NCBI GenBank assembly: GCA_027031485.1
Contig: JALVQI010000126.1
Location: 1-35,230 of the forward strand
Length of the DNA: 35,230 nucleotides
Direction of reading: 5' to 3'
DNA from: Candidatus Aminicenantota bacterium
GTDB lineage: Bacteria; Acidobacteriota; Aminicenantia; JAMOAD01
Shown: in pieces, positions 34,259 through 35,230 of the stretch
Layout of the letters: each line of letters starts with the position of its first letter
Numbering within the stretch: position 1 is the first letter of the stretch
Made by a program: the position numbers and the translations under genes
Notes under the pieces: generated by a model
What the model was told of the DNA's origin: nothing
The model's database searches: none
What the model saw: only the letters and a program-made list of their open reading frames with translations

Positions 34259-35011
34259 TTAATATTTTATTTTAGCAAATATATTTTCTATTTCCAGAAT
34301 AAAATTTTCAGAAATAGATGTGATTTCTTTTATTTTTTTTAGAATATAGTTGTAAGCTATAACTGCAGGAATTGCAGCAAAAAGTCCGGCTGCTGTGTTT
34401 ATTAAAGCCTCGGAAATACCGGGAGCAACAGTGGCAAGATCTGCTGAACCCTGCAAGCCGATTTGATTAAAAGCAACCATTATTCCCCAAACAGTTCCAA
34501 ATAACCCGATAAAAGGAGTAACCGATGCTGTTGTCGCTAAAAATCCCACTTTATTTTCAAGAACATCAATTCCCTCATTTAATTTTAAAAGCATGGCCCT
34601 TTCCAATGAATCTATATTTAGACTGTATTGAGACGGATCATCTTTACTCTTGGTTTTTGCCTGATTTGAAGCTTCCTCATATGCAGCTCTGAAGATTTCT
34701 GCAACTGTAAGATCAGGATAGCGTGTAGCTATCTTAAACTTCTCTTGTATACCTCTTGCTCCTCTGAACCTTTTAAGAAACATTTTTGATTTCTTTAGCT
34801 CTCCATTAATCTGTTTCCATTTATAAAAAATTACTGCCCAACTTAAAATTGAGAATAATAGAAGGGTTAAAAGAACAAGTTTTCCGACAATACCAAAATT
34901 TGAAATAAAATCCACAACATTAAAGCTTTCGTTTGCCTTTATTGCATTTTCTATTAGAAATAACATTAAGATAAAATAACAAAATAAGTATTCCTTGTCA
35001 ATTGTAAACAT
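34259..35011 (-). CDS. tolQ: TolQ/ExbB proton-channel protein (true start probably 34966)
   Basis: A 250-codon frame with three membrane helices. Family signatures are GKLVLLTLLLFSILSWAVIFYKW, ATTASVTPFIGLFGTVWGIMVAFNQIG and ISEALINTAAGLFAAIPAVIAYN. It forms the pentameric motor that uses the proton gradient with TolR. The first ATG gives an N-terminus longer than usual. A promoter-like TTGACA-17-TATTTT inside the first 15 codons, ending six bases before the ATG at 34966-34964, suggests that residue 16 is the real start and the mRNA is leaderless. The weak GGTGAT before 35011 leaves the alternative open. Confidence 0.92.
   Translation of the reverse strand: MFTIDKEYLFCYFILMLFLIENAIKANESFNVVDFISNFGIVGKLVLLTLLLFSILSWAVIFYKWKQINGELKKSKMFLKRFRGARGIQEKFKIATRYPDLTVAEIFRAAYEEASNQAKTKSKDDPSQYSLNIDSLERAMLLKLNEGIDVLENKVGFLATTASVTPFIGLFGTVWGIMVAFNQIGLQGSADLATVAPGISEALINTAAGLFAAIPAVIAYNYILKKIKEITSISENFILEIENIFAKIKY
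34973..35001 (-). promoter_or_regulatory. Possible tol operon promoter
   Basis: On the minus strand TTGACA (35001-34996), a 17-base spacer and TATTTT (34978-34973, four of six matches). The downstream ATG at 34966 is six bases after the -10 box. The arrangement matches that at three other transcription-unit heads in the window. It lies inside the longest reading frame of tolQ, so it is relevant only if translation starts at 34966. Confidence 0.4.
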
Positions 35012-35121
35012 TAATCACCATAAAAATCAAATAAAAAAATTAATTTCAAAATACATAATGTTTGGAATTTTTAAATAATTCGGATTTTACTCTTTCTATT
35101 GATTACAAGCTTTTATTCTCA

Positions 35122-35142
35122 GTACTGTCCGGGAAAATTCAG
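35122..35142 (+). mobile_element. Second insertion-sequence-like end
   Basis: GTACTGTCCGGGAAAATTC on the plus strand matches the outward-reversed left end (CAGTA-x-TGTCCGG-x-AAAA) at 14 to 16 positions, but the sequence further inside differs. This is what the two opposite ends of one element, or ends of related elements, look like. No transposase codons are visible before the window ends. Confidence 0.4.
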
Positions 35143-35165
35143 GTAGCGAAGAGTTAGTGAGAGCC

Positions 35166-35193
35166 TTGAGCGTTGAGCTTTGAGCATTGAGCA
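35166..35193 (+). repeat. Four tandem TTGAGCN heptamers
   Basis: TTGAGCG, TTGAGCT, TTGAGCA and TTGAGCA follow one another without gaps, just inside the second IS-like end. The variable seventh base shows it is not a recent perfect expansion. No coding role is seen. The function is unknown. Confidence 0.7.
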
Positions 35194-35230
35194 GACTACG
35201 AAGGAAAGTTGTTAGTTTCTTGTAATTAAC

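Overview
The window is an A+T-rich stretch from a Gram-negative, probably anaerobic, bacterium. An outer membrane is shown by the Tol genes, TolB and a TonB-dependent receptor. Anaerobic or ferredoxin-based metabolism is suggested by an aldehyde:ferredoxin oxidoreductase. The receptor has an N-terminal carboxypeptidase-regulatory-like domain, a type common in Acidobacteriota, Aminicenantes-like lineages and Bacteroidota. I cannot place the organism more closely. No rRNA, tRNA or CRISPR array was seen.

Layout. (1) 1-119: the start of an insertion sequence reading leftward, with an inverted repeat that can hide its own ribosome binding site. (2) 179-4769, plus strand: a periplasmic-binding-protein-like lipoprotein, a hybrid sensor histidine kinase, a small membrane protein and an exported protein. 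This looks like a ligand-sensing cassette, and it is visibly more A+T-rich than the rest. (3) 4770-6139, minus: an alpha/beta hydrolase broken by a one-base frameshift and also lacking about 11 residues. (4) 6314-17061, minus: a catabolic cluster running regulator (MerR + XRE + cupin), sodium/solute symporter, small membrane protein, TonB-dependent receptor, class III aminotransferase, exported GyrI-like/BPL_N-like protein, nitrilase-family amidase, tungsten aldehyde oxidoreductase. It reads as uptake of an amine or amino acid across both membranes, transamination to an aldehyde, and oxidation of the aldehyde with ferredoxin reduction. (5) 17180-19618, minus: a zinc/manganese-type ABC importer. 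(6) 19996-29794, minus: cyclic-2,3-diphosphoglycerate-synthetase-like GTPase, carbamate kinase, a 771-residue protein of unknown function, YmdB-type phosphoesterase, XseA, XseB, IspA, Dxs. (7) 29966-35011, minus: TolQ, TolR, TolA/TonB-like, TolB, then two glycosyltransferases, with Pal not present. (8) 35012-35230: upstream DNA of tolQ and a second sequence resembling an insertion-sequence end, with a short heptamer repeat.

The features most worth a second look are: the possible read-through-protected insertion sequence; a repeated arrangement in which the -10 box lies 6-7 bases before an ATG that has no Shine-Dalgarno sequence (four transcription-unit heads, suggesting leaderless mRNAs); the exported GyrI-like/amidotransferase-like fusion inside the catabolic cluster; and the large Lys/Glu-rich unknown protein in the housekeeping operon.
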